This document shows, piece after piece, positions 9,834 to 19,148 of a stretch of DNA of 64,000 bases (positions are counted from its first letter, which is position 1; every line of letters begins with the position of its first letter). The stretch is taken from positions 18,095 through 82,094 of the forward strand of contig JBAXLI010000011.1 in NCBI GenBank assembly GCA_037134895.1, written 5' to 3'. The translations under genes were made by a program, and so were the position numbers. Below the pieces are notes generated by a model. The model was not told the origin of the DNA, ran no database searches, and saw only the letters and a program-made list of their open reading frames with translations. Origin of the DNA: CAIRDP01 sp037134895 (GTDB taxonomy: Bacteria; Bacteroidota; Bacteroidia; Bacteroidales; FEN-979).

Positions 9834-12800
9834 ATGAAAAACATCCGTCTTGTAAGCGCTGGAGCAGGAAGTGGAAAAACCTACCGACTTACCAATGAAC
9901 TTTTTGACTTCCTCGATCCGCAGGGGAAATTCAAATATACCCCTTCTGAAATCATCGCTACCACCTTTACCCGCATGGCGGCGGGAGAACTCCGTGACCG
10001 CGTACGGCGTAAAATCCTTGAGACCGGGCATCATGAAATCGTTGACCTGCTTGACCAGGCCCTTATCGGAACAGTGAACAGCGTTGGAGGTCAGTTGCTT
10101 TCCCAATTTGCCTTTGAAGGGGGCTTGTCTCCTGTTCTCAATGTGATCGAGGACGTGGAGAAACAGTCGCTGTTTAATCTTGCGCTCAGCGAGGTGATCT
10201 CAGAGGAAGATGCCAACGAACTCGATTATCTTGCAGCCAGGTTTTCAACAAAGGGCGATGATATCCGGGCAAAGGTTGCCATCCTTGTAGATATGGCAAG
10301 ATCCAACGGCATGGACGCACCTAAACTCGTTGCAGCCAGGGATCTTTCCACGGTCACAATGCTGGATAAACTGCCAGCGCCTGAAAATTCCATGGAAACT
10401 GCTGCAAAGTTTTTTATCAGAGAGTTTCCGGCACTTGACCGGGCAGTTGCATCCGGGAATGATACTACCGGAAAAACTTCAGCTGCGCTGGAAGAGCTAA
10501 AGAACTTTGTTTATAACATTAATCATTATCCTGCCTTCGTTTCATGGTATGACTGGGTAAAAATCTGCAAGCTGAGTCCAGGGGTGAAATCACAATCCCT
10601 TTTTGAGTCCTTTATTGAATTGGCTTCTGATCATCTCTCCTTCCAGGAATTTCATGATGACCTGCTGATGTTTATCTCTTTCGTATTTGAAAAAGCCATT
10701 GCAGCCCTTCGCCTTTTTCAGGATTACAAACGGCGTCGCGGGGTGATCGACTTTGCCGACCAGGAGGCAGAAGTACTCCGATTGCTTGACCAGGAGGATG
10801 TGAAACAGCGTTTTCGTAGGCAGTATAAGGTGTTGATGGTGGATGAGTTTCAGGATACCAGTCCCATTCAGCTTGCACTCTTCCTGAAGATAGCCGGCCT
10901 CGTTGAACATGCGGTGTGGGTCGGTGATCCGAAGCAGGCCATTTATGGATTCCGGGGAACAGATAGCACTTTGATCAATGCAGTCGTCAAACGTTTGGGA
11001 ACCCCGGGCGAAAAGGATTTTCTCACCGAATCGAGGCGGTCGCGACCCGACCTGGTTAATTTCGTGAATGATGTTTTTTATGAGGCATTCAAGAACAAAC
11101 CTGAATATCCCAGAAAGGAGCAGATCGTACTGAAACCAGTGCGAAAAGATCTTGAGGATGCCGGCCTTGGTACCGCATTGCAGGTATGGGGTTTCTCAGT
11201 GGATGGCACTTCAGGAAAACTTACAGTACCTGTTTTTAATGATCTGCTTGCAGGAAGTGTAGCTGCTTTTATCCATGAAGATCCCATGATTGAGGATCCC
11301 ATGTCGAAGGAGATCAGGAGCGTTAGGCCTGGCGATATTGCTATTTTGTGTTTCTCAAATGATGCCTGCCTGAATATGGCCAATAACCTTCGTGCATATG
11401 GCATTGATGCAACGGTTGCAGACTCCGGACTTCAACGCAGGGCAGAAACCAGGCTCGTTATGGCTTGCCTGAAATATCTCCACAATCCATTCGATTCATT
11501 GGCAAGAGCAGAAATTGCCTACCTCACCGATCCCTGTCACGACATCGGGGCCCTGATTGATGGGCGCCTCGAGTATCTTGAGCAAAAGCAGCTTGCCGAT
11601 TCCGGAGATGGAGCAGGCTCCTGGCTTGCTGACAATACCTTCATCCTTCATCTCAATGAGATCAGGGAGAAGTCTGCAGCGCTTCCATTGGCATTGCTGG
11701 TACGCTTGATATATGCCGAAATGGACATGCTTCAACTGGTGGCTGTATGGGGAGATCAGCACCAGCGCTGGAGTAACCTGCAGGAAATACTGAATTACAC
11801 AGATCTTTACTCAGAATCATCAAACTCAACCGGGGCATCCGGTTCTATTCCCTCTTTCATCGCCTGGTTCAATGGCCTGGCCGAAACCGGGGAAGATTCT
11901 AAGGCTTTAGTCGTGAATGAATACGCAGTAAACGTCCTTACTTACCATCGTGCCAAGGGGCTTGAATGGCCTATGGTTGTGATGCAACAGTTAAATCGTG
12001 ACCGGGATGCTGATGTGTTCGGGATGCATGTAACCGGGGTGGAAGTCATGGAACTGGATGCACCGCTGGCAGGACGTAGCATAAGATACTGGCCATGGCC
12101 TTATTCTTTCACGCCATTTGGAAAACCCTCAGGCTACCCTGAATTTACTTCGCTTTTTACATCTCTTCCTGAACAAACGATAGCAGATAGCCAAAGTTTT
12201 GAAGAGTCCCTTCGCTTGCTATATGTAGGTATGACCCGGGCCAGAGATTACCTTATCATACCCTGTAAAGAATACAATAAAATGGCTTGGCTTGAAAAAG
12301 CCATTCCTGGAGGACTCTCAGCGATCTGCGGCAACGAGCCGGAGCAAATGGATGTAATTATTAAAACCCGGCACAAACATTACCCATCGAAATTCCGCTT
12401 CCGTCGTTTCATGCAGGCAGACCTCTTGACAGGAATGGTCGCTGATGCTGTCTCCCCTATCATCTATACACCACAAAAGGGAACATCTCCTGTTCAGGAC
12501 TATTTTATTACCCCCTCGTCGGCCGAAGCGATACCCCAGGCGCGCATCGGTGAAAACATCCCGCTTTACCCACGTATGCAGGTTAACCAAAGTCTTGTAG
12601 GAGATGATCCCACATTTGGAACTTGTGTCCATGCCATTTTATGTGCTCACCACCCGGAGATGAAAGAATCTGAACAACTGCAACTGGTTGAACGCTTGCT
12701 TGAAAATTTCGGCTTCACAAGCATCGTTTCCCCAACTGACCTGATAATTTCAATCCGGCTTTTCAACGAATGGATTGGACTCAGGTATAAATCAGCTGCG

Positions 12801-13088
12801 TATTACAAAGAATATCCGATGATGGTCGAAAAAGGCACCCAGATTTTAACCGGTATTGCCGATTTGGTGATCGAAACCCCACACGAAATCCTGCTAATCG
12901 ATTACAAAACATTCCCTGGCCATGCAGATCCTGACAAGAACCGCGAAAGCTCTGAATGGCGTGCATTGACCTACAGTGGACAGATGGCTTTGTATAAGGA
13001 GATGCTCCAGCGTGTCTGGCCAGGGCGAAAGGTTGAAACTGTCATATGGTTTGTGATTGCAGGATCACTGGTAAAGATTGAAAGCTAA
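9834..13088 (+). CDS. AddA/RecB-like UvrD-family helicase-nuclease
   Basis: About 1084 residues, SF1A helicase with a C-terminal nuclease. Motif I SAGAGSGKT lies at residues 8-16. Motif II is VLMVDEFQDTS, motif III is WVGDPKQAIYGFRGTD, motif V is TYHRAKGLEWP, and motif VI is LLYVGMTRARDYL. The C-terminal nuclease shows GIADLVIE and LLIDYKTF (D...D-x-K). An upstream in-frame ATG at 9801 exists but overlaps the AddB-like gene by 32 bp. The ATG at 9834, right after the TAG stop of that gene, places the Walker A at the usual distance from the N-terminus, so I chose it. With the preceding gene it forms an AddAB-like pair. Its stop codon overlaps the stop of the opposing NERD gene. Confidence 0.92.
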   Translation: MKNIRLVSAGAGSGKTYRLTNELFDFLDPQGKFKYTPSEIIATTFTRMAAGELRDRVRRKILETGHHEIVDLLDQALIGTVNSVGGQLLSQFAFEGGLSPVLNVIEDVEKQSLFNLALSEVISEEDANELDYLAARFSTKGDDIRAKVAILVDMARSNGMDAPKLVAARDLSTVTMLDKLPAPENSMETAAKFFIREFPALDRAVASGNDTTGKTSAALEELKNFVYNINHYPAFVSWYDWVKICKLSPGVKSQSLFESFIELASDHLSFQEFHDDLLMFISFVFEKAIAALRLFQDYKRRRGVIDFADQEAEVLRLLDQEDVKQRFRRQYKVLMVDEFQDTSPIQLALFLKIAGLVEHAVWVGDPKQAIYGFRGTDSTLINAVVKRLGTPGEKDFLTESRRSRPDLVNFVNDVFYEAFKNKPEYPRKEQIVLKPVRKDLEDAGLGTALQVWGFSVDGTSGKLTVPVFNDLLAGSVAAFIHEDPMIEDPMSKEIRSVRPGDIAILCFSNDACLNMANNLRAYGIDATVADSGLQRRAETRLVMACLKYLHNPFDSLARAEIAYLTDPCHDIGALIDGRLEYLEQKQLADSGDGAGSWLADNTFILHLNEIREKSAALPLALLVRLIYAEMDMLQLVAVWGDQHQRWSNLQEILNYTDLYSESSNSTGASGSIPSFIAWFNGLAETGEDSKALVVNEYAVNVLTYHRAKGLEWPMVVMQQLNRDRDADVFGMHVTGVEVMELDAPLAGRSIRYWPWPYSFTPFGKPSGYPEFTSLFTSLPEQTIADSQSFEESLRLLYVGMTRARDYLIIPCKEYNKMAWLEKAIPGGLSAICGNEPEQMDVIIKTRHKHYPSKFRFRRFMQADLLTGMVADAVSPIIYTPQKGTSPVQDYFITPSSAEAIPQARIGENIPLYPRMQVNQSLVGDDPTFGTCVHAILCAHHPEMKESEQLQLVERLLENFGFTSIVSPTDLIISIRLFNEWIGLRYKSAAYYKEYPMMVEKGTQILTGIADLVIETPHEILLIDYKTFPGHADPDKNRESSEWRALTYSGQMALYKEMLQRVWPGRKVETVIWFVIAGSLVKIES

Positions 13089-14824
13089 TGGGAAATAACA
13101 AAAACCTTCCCTTTTGCCCTCGAAGCGCCGATAAATAATTGGAACAGATTTTTCGGATCGGTCATGGATGAACAAACCAGGAACACAGTATCCCATTCCA
13201 GCCCTTTTGAACGCAGTGCTGTGGTATATCGAACTTTTTCAGATGGTTTGTCCAGGTTTTCAACAGTCAGCAATTCTATTTCAGGTTCTTCCCTGATATG
13301 TTCTTTTAGTGCCGAGCCAGTCTTCAGAAGATCGGCAGTGAATAGTACCACCATGTTTTCAGGCTTACTCTGACTAAGTGTTGTTTCCTGGTTAATGTAT
13401 TGCCTCAGTATACCGATAACCTCCTCCGGTCTTTTCCAGGCGATAAACTTCACATCATTCCCATAATTTTTGAGTGGATCAGCCTGTCCATGCCCTGCAT
13501 CTTGAATCAATTCCGTGATGCCATGGCCTGTGTTCACCCTTAGGTTCGCGAACTGAATATAATAAGCCGATGCATCTTTGAGTGCCTCCCGGGTGCGAAT
13601 GTAGGTATCCAGGTCTGCAAACTTAGGAAATGCCTGGTTGTCGTCGAAAAACAGGTAATAGTTTCCTTTTTGCAGAGGGTTGTTTGCCTTAAGAAGTGAT
13701 TTGATCACCTGGTCAAGACCTTTGTCGAACAGGTCCTGTGCCTCATCGGCCACGATAAAATCATATCTGGGCAGCTTTTTTGCCTTATGAAGTCTTCCAA
13801 GGCATTCATGGATGAGATGACTGAATTCTCCTTTCGATACGCTGTCATAGGTAGGCATCAGCGATGTATCACCCAGCAGGTTCACAAGTTCTTCCAGAAA
13901 ATGATAGTAGGCGGATATCCGTATGGTTGTATCCGATGGATTCTCCTGTAACGCGTTCCTCAGTTTATTCTCCATCCTCGCTGCAAGAAATTCGTTCCAG
14001 CAGAGGTAAAGCCCCTTTTTTTCTTTTGATCTGCACAAACCAACTATCAAATCGAAAGCATAAGTCGACTTCCCGCTTCCCGGAGGGCCCTGTACCATGA
14101 TCCTCTGGTTCTCGCTTAATCCATGCAGAATATGCAAGCCCTCCTCAAGCCTGCGCTCCGATTCCCCAAGGTTAAGCCGTGATTGTGAAAGAGAACGACT
14201 CGGATCAAATTCAGGTTTCAGCATTTCGGTAATGGCAGCGATCCTTTCTTCATCCAGGGTTTCCCATGTAATACGCATTGCAACATTCCGTTCATCCTGT
14301 TTCTCATAGAATTCCGCAATCTGTTCCTGCATCGAATCCATGATCATCCTTAGCCATTCCTTATCACAGCCCCGGTGCCACAGGTATTTAAACTCCACCC
14401 CTTCGCAATCAAATACACATTCCGGGAAACACACAACCGAACCCACGAAAATGTTGATCAGCCCCTTTTCCCGCAAGAAACTTTGTATTGCATGCGCATT
14501 TTCATCCGCCTGGTTAAAAGGATTTCTAACCATTTCCCTTTGATCATCACCTGCAAGCCGGTAAAAGCCATAATCATTATGGTCAGTAGAACCATAGCCC
14601 ATGATCCCACCCTTAACCTCAACCACCATGATCCCAAGCTTCGACAAGATCACAAAATCACACTCCCCCGACATCTGCACCCGGTGATATCGCGATGAAA
14701 TACGCAAACTATGAAGCACATGAATAGGCATATCCTCCATGTTCCCCCTCATCATCAACTGCCTGTCAGCCTCACGCTCGCCGTCATTCGTAATTTGCCA
14801 GGGATTATATAACCGGTGGATCAT
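13085..14824 (-). CDS. NERD-domain DNA/RNA helicase-like ATPase
   Basis: A 579-residue protein. The N-terminal NERD (nuclease-related) domain has D56 (ECDFVIL) and E69-V-K71 (EVKGG), the PD-(D/E)XK core. A UvrD-like P-loop ATPase follows: GPPGSGKST, then FIVADEAQDLFD (Walker B), FFDDNQAFPKF (motif III-like) and near the C-terminus LRSKGLEWDTVFLV and LFIGASRAKGKVFV (motifs V and VI). It converges on the AddA-like gene; the two stop codons share the bases CTAA at 13085-13088. NERD helicases are scattered through bacterial genomes and defence regions; the substrate is unknown. Confidence 0.85.
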   Translation of the reverse strand: MIHRLYNPWQITNDGEREADRQLMMRGNMEDMPIHVLHSLRISSRYHRVQMSGECDFVILSKLGIMVVEVKGGIMGYGSTDHNDYGFYRLAGDDQREMVRNPFNQADENAHAIQSFLREKGLINIFVGSVVCFPECVFDCEGVEFKYLWHRGCDKEWLRMIMDSMQEQIAEFYEKQDERNVAMRITWETLDEERIAAITEMLKPEFDPSRSLSQSRLNLGESERRLEEGLHILHGLSENQRIMVQGPPGSGKSTYAFDLIVGLCRSKEKKGLYLCWNEFLAARMENKLRNALQENPSDTTIRISAYYHFLEELVNLLGDTSLMPTYDSVSKGEFSHLIHECLGRLHKAKKLPRYDFIVADEAQDLFDKGLDQVIKSLLKANNPLQKGNYYLFFDDNQAFPKFADLDTYIRTREALKDASAYYIQFANLRVNTGHGITELIQDAGHGQADPLKNYGNDVKFIAWKRPEEVIGILRQYINQETTLSQSKPENMVVLFTADLLKTGSALKEHIREEPEIELLTVENLDKPSEKVRYTTALRSKGLEWDTVFLVCSSMTDPKNLFQLFIGASRAKGKVFVISH

Positions 14825-14928
14825 GTAACGAAGTTAATGAATAACCGCTTTACATGAGGTTTACATAGGCTCATTTCATTAGCCTCAATGCAAATCTCAC
14901 CAAAGGTATCTCCGTAAATTTATAATCC

Positions 14929-15007
14929 GCAAGGCCATGCCCTCCGGGTGCCGTCATTTTTTTTCATGGTATATCTTCCGGGGTAAAAAAATGACCGGCA
15001 GCCTTGC
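14929..15007. repeat. Long imperfect inverted repeat (stem-loop)
   Basis: GCAAGGC (14929-14935) pairs with GCCTTGC (15001-15007). TGCCGTCATTTTTTT (14949-14963) pairs with 14985-15000 with one bulged base. The loop is about 21 bases and the left arm carries a 13-base bulge. It lies between the NERD gene start and the small gene at 15094. It could be a bidirectional terminator or a structured leader; the rest of 14825-15093 shows nothing else I can name. Confidence 0.6.
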
Positions 15008-15093
15008 ATATTAAAATTTACTCCGCTGTTTGGTGCTTACGATTTGCATTTTATGCATTAAACCATTTGTAACACTTAAAAGCGGAGGTTTGT

Positions 15094-15342
15094 ATGTCAA
15101 CAACAATCAATCATTCATCAACTCAGGTTATCCATGAATTAGCCTGTGATTATCATGTCAATGAAAATGGTCAGGTAATCCTGCATCACAGCGGTCAGCC
15201 TGTTAAGTGGTCGTCCACAATCAAGATCACCTTGTTTTCGCCAAACGGTAAAGAGGCTGCACGGTTCAGGTTCCTCAATATCCATGAGGCCATGAACTTC
15301 ATACGCCTCAATGAACCGCCCAGGTATATGATCTGGGGGTGA
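15094..15342 (+). CDS. Small hypothetical protein (82 aa)
   Basis: I do not recognise this protein. It has 82 residues, no signal peptide and no membrane segment. The middle reads HVNENGQVILHHSGQPVKWS, and the C-terminus ends in a PPRYMIWG tail. The alternation of hydrophobic and polar residues suggests a small beta-rich fold. It has one of the few clear ribosome sites in the window (AGCGGAGG, 7 bp before the ATG) and a terminator-like hairpin 24 bp after its stop, so it is probably a real stand-alone gene. Confidence 0.55.
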   Translation: MSTTINHSSTQVIHELACDYHVNENGQVILHHSGQPVKWSSTIKITLFSPNGKEAARFRFLNIHEAMNFIRLNEPPRYMIWG

Positions 15343-15366
15343 TTTTCCTGCTGTTAATATCTCATG

Positions 15367-15398
15367 TTTCCCTGCGGGTACCAAAACCTGCAGGGAAA
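15367..15398 (+). terminator. Terminator-like hairpin after the small gene
   Basis: TTTCCCTGCGGGT (15367-15379) pairs with ACCTGCAGGGAAA (15386-15398) except for one internal mismatch, loop of 6 bases, followed by a T-rich stretch TTTCCGTTTCC. No other gene is seen between 15343 and 15636. Confidence 0.6.
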
Positions 15399-15636
15399 TT
15401 TCCGTTTCCTGGAGAACGTAAAATCGACAATTTGAATCCCAGGGAATAGGATTTAACATCTGAGAAACCTTGAAGCCGGTTTCAAAAATACCGATTGACA
15501 GTGAAAGAGAAGAAACTGCTTAAACTAAAACCCCATTCAGATGACCAGGGAAGTGCACAAGAAAGTGTCCAGGTAATTTCCCGGGATGTGCCCAAACTGT
15601 TTCAAGCTTTGATGTGTACTTTCATGTGTACTAATG

Positions 15637-15671
15637 AAAAAAGCCACCTACTTTTTTATTTGTAAGTGGCT
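15637..15671 (-). terminator. Intrinsic terminator of the tRNA-Val gene
   Basis: Read leftward, AGCCACTTAC (15671-15662) pairs with GTAGGTGGCT (15651-15642) with one wobble pair, then runs into six T. It lies 12 bp beyond the tRNA 3' end. Confidence 0.8.
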
Positions 15672-15682
15672 GATTTTGAGGG

Positions 15683-15757
15683 TGGGAGCAACAGGATTCG
15701 AACCTGTGACCCTCTGCTTGTAAGGCAGATGCTCTGAACCGGCTGAGCTATGCTCCC
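15683..15757 (-). tRNA. tRNA-Val (anticodon TAC)
   Basis: A cloverleaf of 75 nt folds on the minus strand. The acceptor GGGAGCA pairs with TGCTCCC, with discriminator A. The D arm is GCTC...GAGC. The anticodon stem TCTGC/GCAGA carries loop CTTACAA, giving anticodon TAC (Val). The T arm ACAGG-TTCGAAT-CCTGT follows. CCA is not encoded; the next bases are CCC. It has its own promoter upstream and a terminator downstream. Confidence 0.95.
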
Positions 15758-15770
15758 TCGATTGAGGGTG

Positions 15771-15800
15771 CAAAAGTACGATATTTTTTCCATTCCCAAA
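15771..15800 (-). promoter_or_regulatory. Bacteroidota-type promoter of tRNA-Val
   Basis: Read leftward: TTTG (15800-15797), an 18-base spacer, then TACTTTTG (15778-15771), matching the Bacteroidota -33/-7 consensus (TTG / TAnnTTTG). The tRNA 5' end begins 13 bp further on. A second TACTTTTG at 15839-15846 faces right, towards the Omp85 gene. Confidence 0.75.
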
Positions 15801-15871
15801 AGCCTTTCTTAAAATTTTCGATCTATCTTAATTCTCCTTACTTTTGTTTGTCATTCTTAATTCCCTTCGAG

Positions 15872-18232
15872 TTGAAGCTATTTCAGATAAGCCTCCGGAT
15901 TTGCTATTGTTGCTCCCTGCTCATCCTGATAGCTTGCAGCTCAACCAAAAACCTCGGTCCTAAGGAATCCCTCCTTATTAAAAACCGCTTTCATATCAAT
16001 ACAAAGAAGGTGACTGCGGATGAACTCAGCGGGTACCTCCAGCAGCAACCAAATAAAAAATTGTTCGGACTTTTCAGATCAAATATTGCCCTGTACAATA
16101 TGGGGTGTAAAGGCAAAGACTCAAAATTCAAAAAATGGCTAAGGACAACGGCAGGTGCGGCTCCTGTGATCCTTGACACCAGCCTCATCATCATTGCCGA
16201 AAAACAGATGCTGAGCTATCTGGCAAATAAAGGGTATTTCAACTCTGCTATCAGGGATTCCTTGAAAATCAAGAAGAAAAAGGCTACGGTGTTTTACATG
16301 GTGAAAACCACCAAGCCTTACAAAATAAGAAGTTTCACCTATGCGATAGCCGACACTACACTGGCCAGGTTTGTATACCGCGACACTTCAAAAACCCTGA
16401 TAAGACCGGGTAATAACTATGATGCCTACAAATTAGACGATGAACGGGCCAGGATCACTACCAACCTGAACAATTACGGCTTCTTCAGGTTTTCGGCAAA
16501 TTATATCGCCTACAAAGTCGACAGCACACTCGCTCAAAACCTCATGGACATCACCATGGAGATCTCGAACCCGGTGATCCCGGCATACGACAACTCCTCG
16601 ATGATGACTACAGTTCCTCATAAACAGTACTATATCAACAGGATGTACGTTTACCCTGAATTCGACCATCTGACGGGAGATTCGGTTCATTACGACACCC
16701 TGCTGGTGGAATTTATAGGGCCAAAAAAGACCAAATGGAAATACAGTTATTATTTTCTCTACGACAGCAAGATGACCATCAAGCCCCGTACAATAACCCA
16801 GTCCATTTTTATAGAGCCGGGTAAATTATACAGTGTCGACGATGTGAACCAGACCTACGGCAGGCTTGCCTCACTGCAGGTTTTCAAATATATCAACCTC
16901 CGTTTCACGCCTTCCGAATCCGCCCGCGATACAACAAAAAAGAACGTGGACCCCATCGATTGCAGGGTCCAGCTTGCCAGGTCGGCCGGCCACTCATTCA
17001 GCGTTTCGGCTGATGGAACCAACTCTGCCGGTGCATTCGGCTTGCAGGGAGGCATTACCTATTCAAACAGGAATATATTCAGGGGAGCGCAGTTGCTCAG
17101 GATAGGACTCAACATCTCGGCCCAGAGCCAGCCATCGGTAACCGATGAACAAAAAGTCGGACTTTTCAATGTTCTTGAACTTGGGGTAAACGCCAGCCTT
17201 ACATTTCCCCAGTTCCTTTTCCCTATCAAGCCCGAACACCTGCCCAAAACCATGAAACCGAAAACCACTATCAGCGTCGGGTATAACTTCCAGCGGCAGC
17301 AGGACTATGACCGTCATATCACCAATTCAAGTTTCGGTTATACCTGGACCCAGAACAACCAGCTCAGCCAGACCATAAACCCGGCCGAAATATCACTCGT
17401 GAAAGTGTTCGGCGATTCCTTATTTTACGCATACATTAACTCCCTCGATGATCAGCGCCTCAAATACCAATACTCAAACCATCTCGTGGCCGGCTTAAGG
17501 TACACATTACAGTATACCAGCCAGAAACTTAACCGCCTTAAGGATTATATTTACATCAAGACAAACTTTGAGACAGGGGGGAACCTGCTCTATGCCATCG
17601 ATAACATCTTCGATCCTCCCAAAAATGAAGAAGGATACTATACCCTGCTGAACATACAATACGCGCAGTACGTCCGTCCCGATTTCGACTTCCGTTATTA
17701 TGAAAAACTAGGCAACCAGCATACTGTGGTTTACAGGTTCTATGCAGGTATAGGTATCGCTTACGGCAATTCCACAGCTTTGCCCTTTGAGAAAGCCTTC
17801 TTCGCAGGAGGCGCCAACGACCTCAGGGGCTGGAAACTGGGTTATGTGGGTCCCGGAAGCTATCATAACGACACCACCTCAACAGGTTACTACAACCAGT
17901 TTGGTGATATGCAGCTCGAAGCAAACATCGAATACCGTTTCCCGATTTATAAAGTCGTAAAAGGGGCCCTGTTTGTTGATGCAGGCAATGTATGGACAAC
18001 GCGGCCCTCGCCCCAGCTACCCGGGGGCGTGATCACACTCACCACGTTCATACCTGAAATCGCAATCAGCACTGGGCTCGGATTAAGGCTCGACTTCAAC
18101 TTTTTCATGATCCGTCTTGACCCGGCTATCCCTATCAGGGTTCCCTATTATCCCGAGGGCGACCGCTGGTATTTCAATAAATGGCAGTGGCAGGATATCG
18201 TCTGGAACTTCGGGATCGGGTATCCGTTCTGA
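15872..18232 (+). CDS. Omp85/BamA-TamA family outer-membrane lipoprotein
   Basis: About 786 residues. The N-terminus fits a lipoprotein signal: KLFQISLRICYCCSLLILIAC, with lipobox LIAC and Cys as the first mature residue. POTRA-like repeats follow (residues about 35-390). The last 400 residues are a beta-barrel with the Omp85 family LRGW motif (FAGGANDLRGWKLG) and a C-terminal aromatic (GIGYPF). There is no ATG. TTG at 15872 gives a clean signal peptide, while TTG at 15848 adds eight residues but would sit almost at the predicted transcription start (TACTTTTG at 15839-15846). Lipidated Omp85 proteins of this kind are common in Bacteroidota; the client is unknown. An FkbM gene follows. Confidence 0.85.
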   Translation: MKLFQISLRICYCCSLLILIACSSTKNLGPKESLLIKNRFHINTKKVTADELSGYLQQQPNKKLFGLFRSNIALYNMGCKGKDSKFKKWLRTTAGAAPVILDTSLIIIAEKQMLSYLANKGYFNSAIRDSLKIKKKKATVFYMVKTTKPYKIRSFTYAIADTTLARFVYRDTSKTLIRPGNNYDAYKLDDERARITTNLNNYGFFRFSANYIAYKVDSTLAQNLMDITMEISNPVIPAYDNSSMMTTVPHKQYYINRMYVYPEFDHLTGDSVHYDTLLVEFIGPKKTKWKYSYYFLYDSKMTIKPRTITQSIFIEPGKLYSVDDVNQTYGRLASLQVFKYINLRFTPSESARDTTKKNVDPIDCRVQLARSAGHSFSVSADGTNSAGAFGLQGGITYSNRNIFRGAQLLRIGLNISAQSQPSVTDEQKVGLFNVLELGVNASLTFPQFLFPIKPEHLPKTMKPKTTISVGYNFQRQQDYDRHITNSSFGYTWTQNNQLSQTINPAEISLVKVFGDSLFYAYINSLDDQRLKYQYSNHLVAGLRYTLQYTSQKLNRLKDYIYIKTNFETGGNLLYAIDNIFDPPKNEEGYYTLLNIQYAQYVRPDFDFRYYEKLGNQHTVVYRFYAGIGIAYGNSTALPFEKAFFAGGANDLRGWKLGYVGPGSYHNDTTSTGYYNQFGDMQLEANIEYRFPIYKVVKGALFVDAGNVWTTRPSPQLPGGVITLTTFIPEIAISTGLGLRLDFNFFMIRLDPAIPIRVPYYPEGDRWYFNKWQWQDIVWNFGIGYPF

Positions 18233-18265
18233 TTATATAACCATGTACCTAAAGTGTGCAAAAGC

Positions 18266-19066
18266 ATGGACACATTCGGCAAGGCTCAAACGTATTACAG
18301 GTACTTTAAGGATTTTATAAAACATCGAGAGTTTGGATTTATCTTGACTTCCATTGGTTATGAGTTATTTGGCCGGCCCAGGAAAAAATCGGGAGAATAT
18401 ACAAGCAGCCTCGGGAAATTCTTTATCAGAAGCGGCACTTTAGATTTCAAATTCGCCAACTTTGCCTATGAGTGGCCTTTGAAAACGTTCATCCTTAAAC
18501 ATTATACTGATTATTCAATCTTTCTGGATATTGGTGCAAATATTGGAGTTTACACCATATTAATGGCTGGGAAAGGACTAAAATGCCATGCTTTTGAACC
18601 CATGCCAGATAATTATCAAGCTATGATCAGAAATTTCGAGCTGAATAAACTGGAAAACAATATCCGCAGTTATAACATTGCATTGGGAAACGAGGAATGT
18701 TACTGTGAATTTATTTACGAAAAAGTGAACACTGGTGCTTCGCGAATTGCAACCAGAGAGAGAGATTTTCACAGGACAAAAAGCTCTGATGAAAAGGTTC
18801 TTTCAAGAGTACGAACTCTTGATGGGATCTCTAAGGAACTGTTAATTTCCCACGATGACAAGCTCCTTATCAAGATAGATGCAGAAGGCATGGAACATTC
18901 GATTATTGAAGGTGCCATTGAGTTTTTAAAAACACACAGGTATATCCTGCTTATTGTTGAAAAGAAATACCAGTCGGTCGAAATGCTAACAAGGACATTA
19001 AATCTCAGCGGAAATTTTAAATGTATACCCGTTGATGAATATAATATGGCTTTTCTTAAAATCTGA
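18266..19066 (+). CDS. FkbM-family SAM-dependent methyltransferase
   Basis: About 266 residues. The SAM-binding motif I is DIGANIGVYT at about residues 87-96, followed by CHAFEPMPDNYQAM, NIALGNEE and the late family block LLIKIDAEGMEHSIIEG. These are the marks of FkbM methyltransferases, which O-methylate sugars or polyketides in surface polysaccharide and natural-product pathways. A GTG at 18254 in the same frame is an alternative start. The gene is visibly more AT-rich than the Omp85 gene before it and has no glycan-synthesis neighbours here, which hints at transfer. The substrate cannot be told from sequence. Confidence 0.85.
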   Translation: MDTFGKAQTYYRYFKDFIKHREFGFILTSIGYELFGRPRKKSGEYTSSLGKFFIRSGTLDFKFANFAYEWPLKTFILKHYTDYSIFLDIGANIGVYTILMAGKGLKCHAFEPMPDNYQAMIRNFELNKLENNIRSYNIALGNEECYCEFIYEKVNTGASRIATRERDFHRTKSSDEKVLSRVRTLDGISKELLISHDDKLLIKIDAEGMEHSIIEGAIEFLKTHRYILLIVEKKYQSVEMLTRTLNLSGNFKCIPVDEYNMAFLKI

Positions 19067-19082
19067 ACCAGAAGACATCATT

Positions 19083-19117
19083 AAAATAAAAGAACCGTCC
19101 CATTCAGAACGGTCCTT
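19083..19117 (-). terminator. Intrinsic terminator after the LruC gene
   Basis: Read leftward, AAGGACCGT (19117-19109) pairs with ACGGTTCTT (19098-19090) with one G-T pair, followed by TTTTATTTT. It begins 32 bp after the LruC stop and lies between convergent genes, so it may also slow transcription from the FkbM side. Confidence 0.75.
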
Positions 19118-19148
19118 TCACACTAACCAAAAACCAACCTTAAGAAAA

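Noticed and set aside
14375..14698. Plus-strand open frames opposite the NERD helicase
   Set aside because: They are shadows of the minus-strand gene with no start context or recognisable protein.
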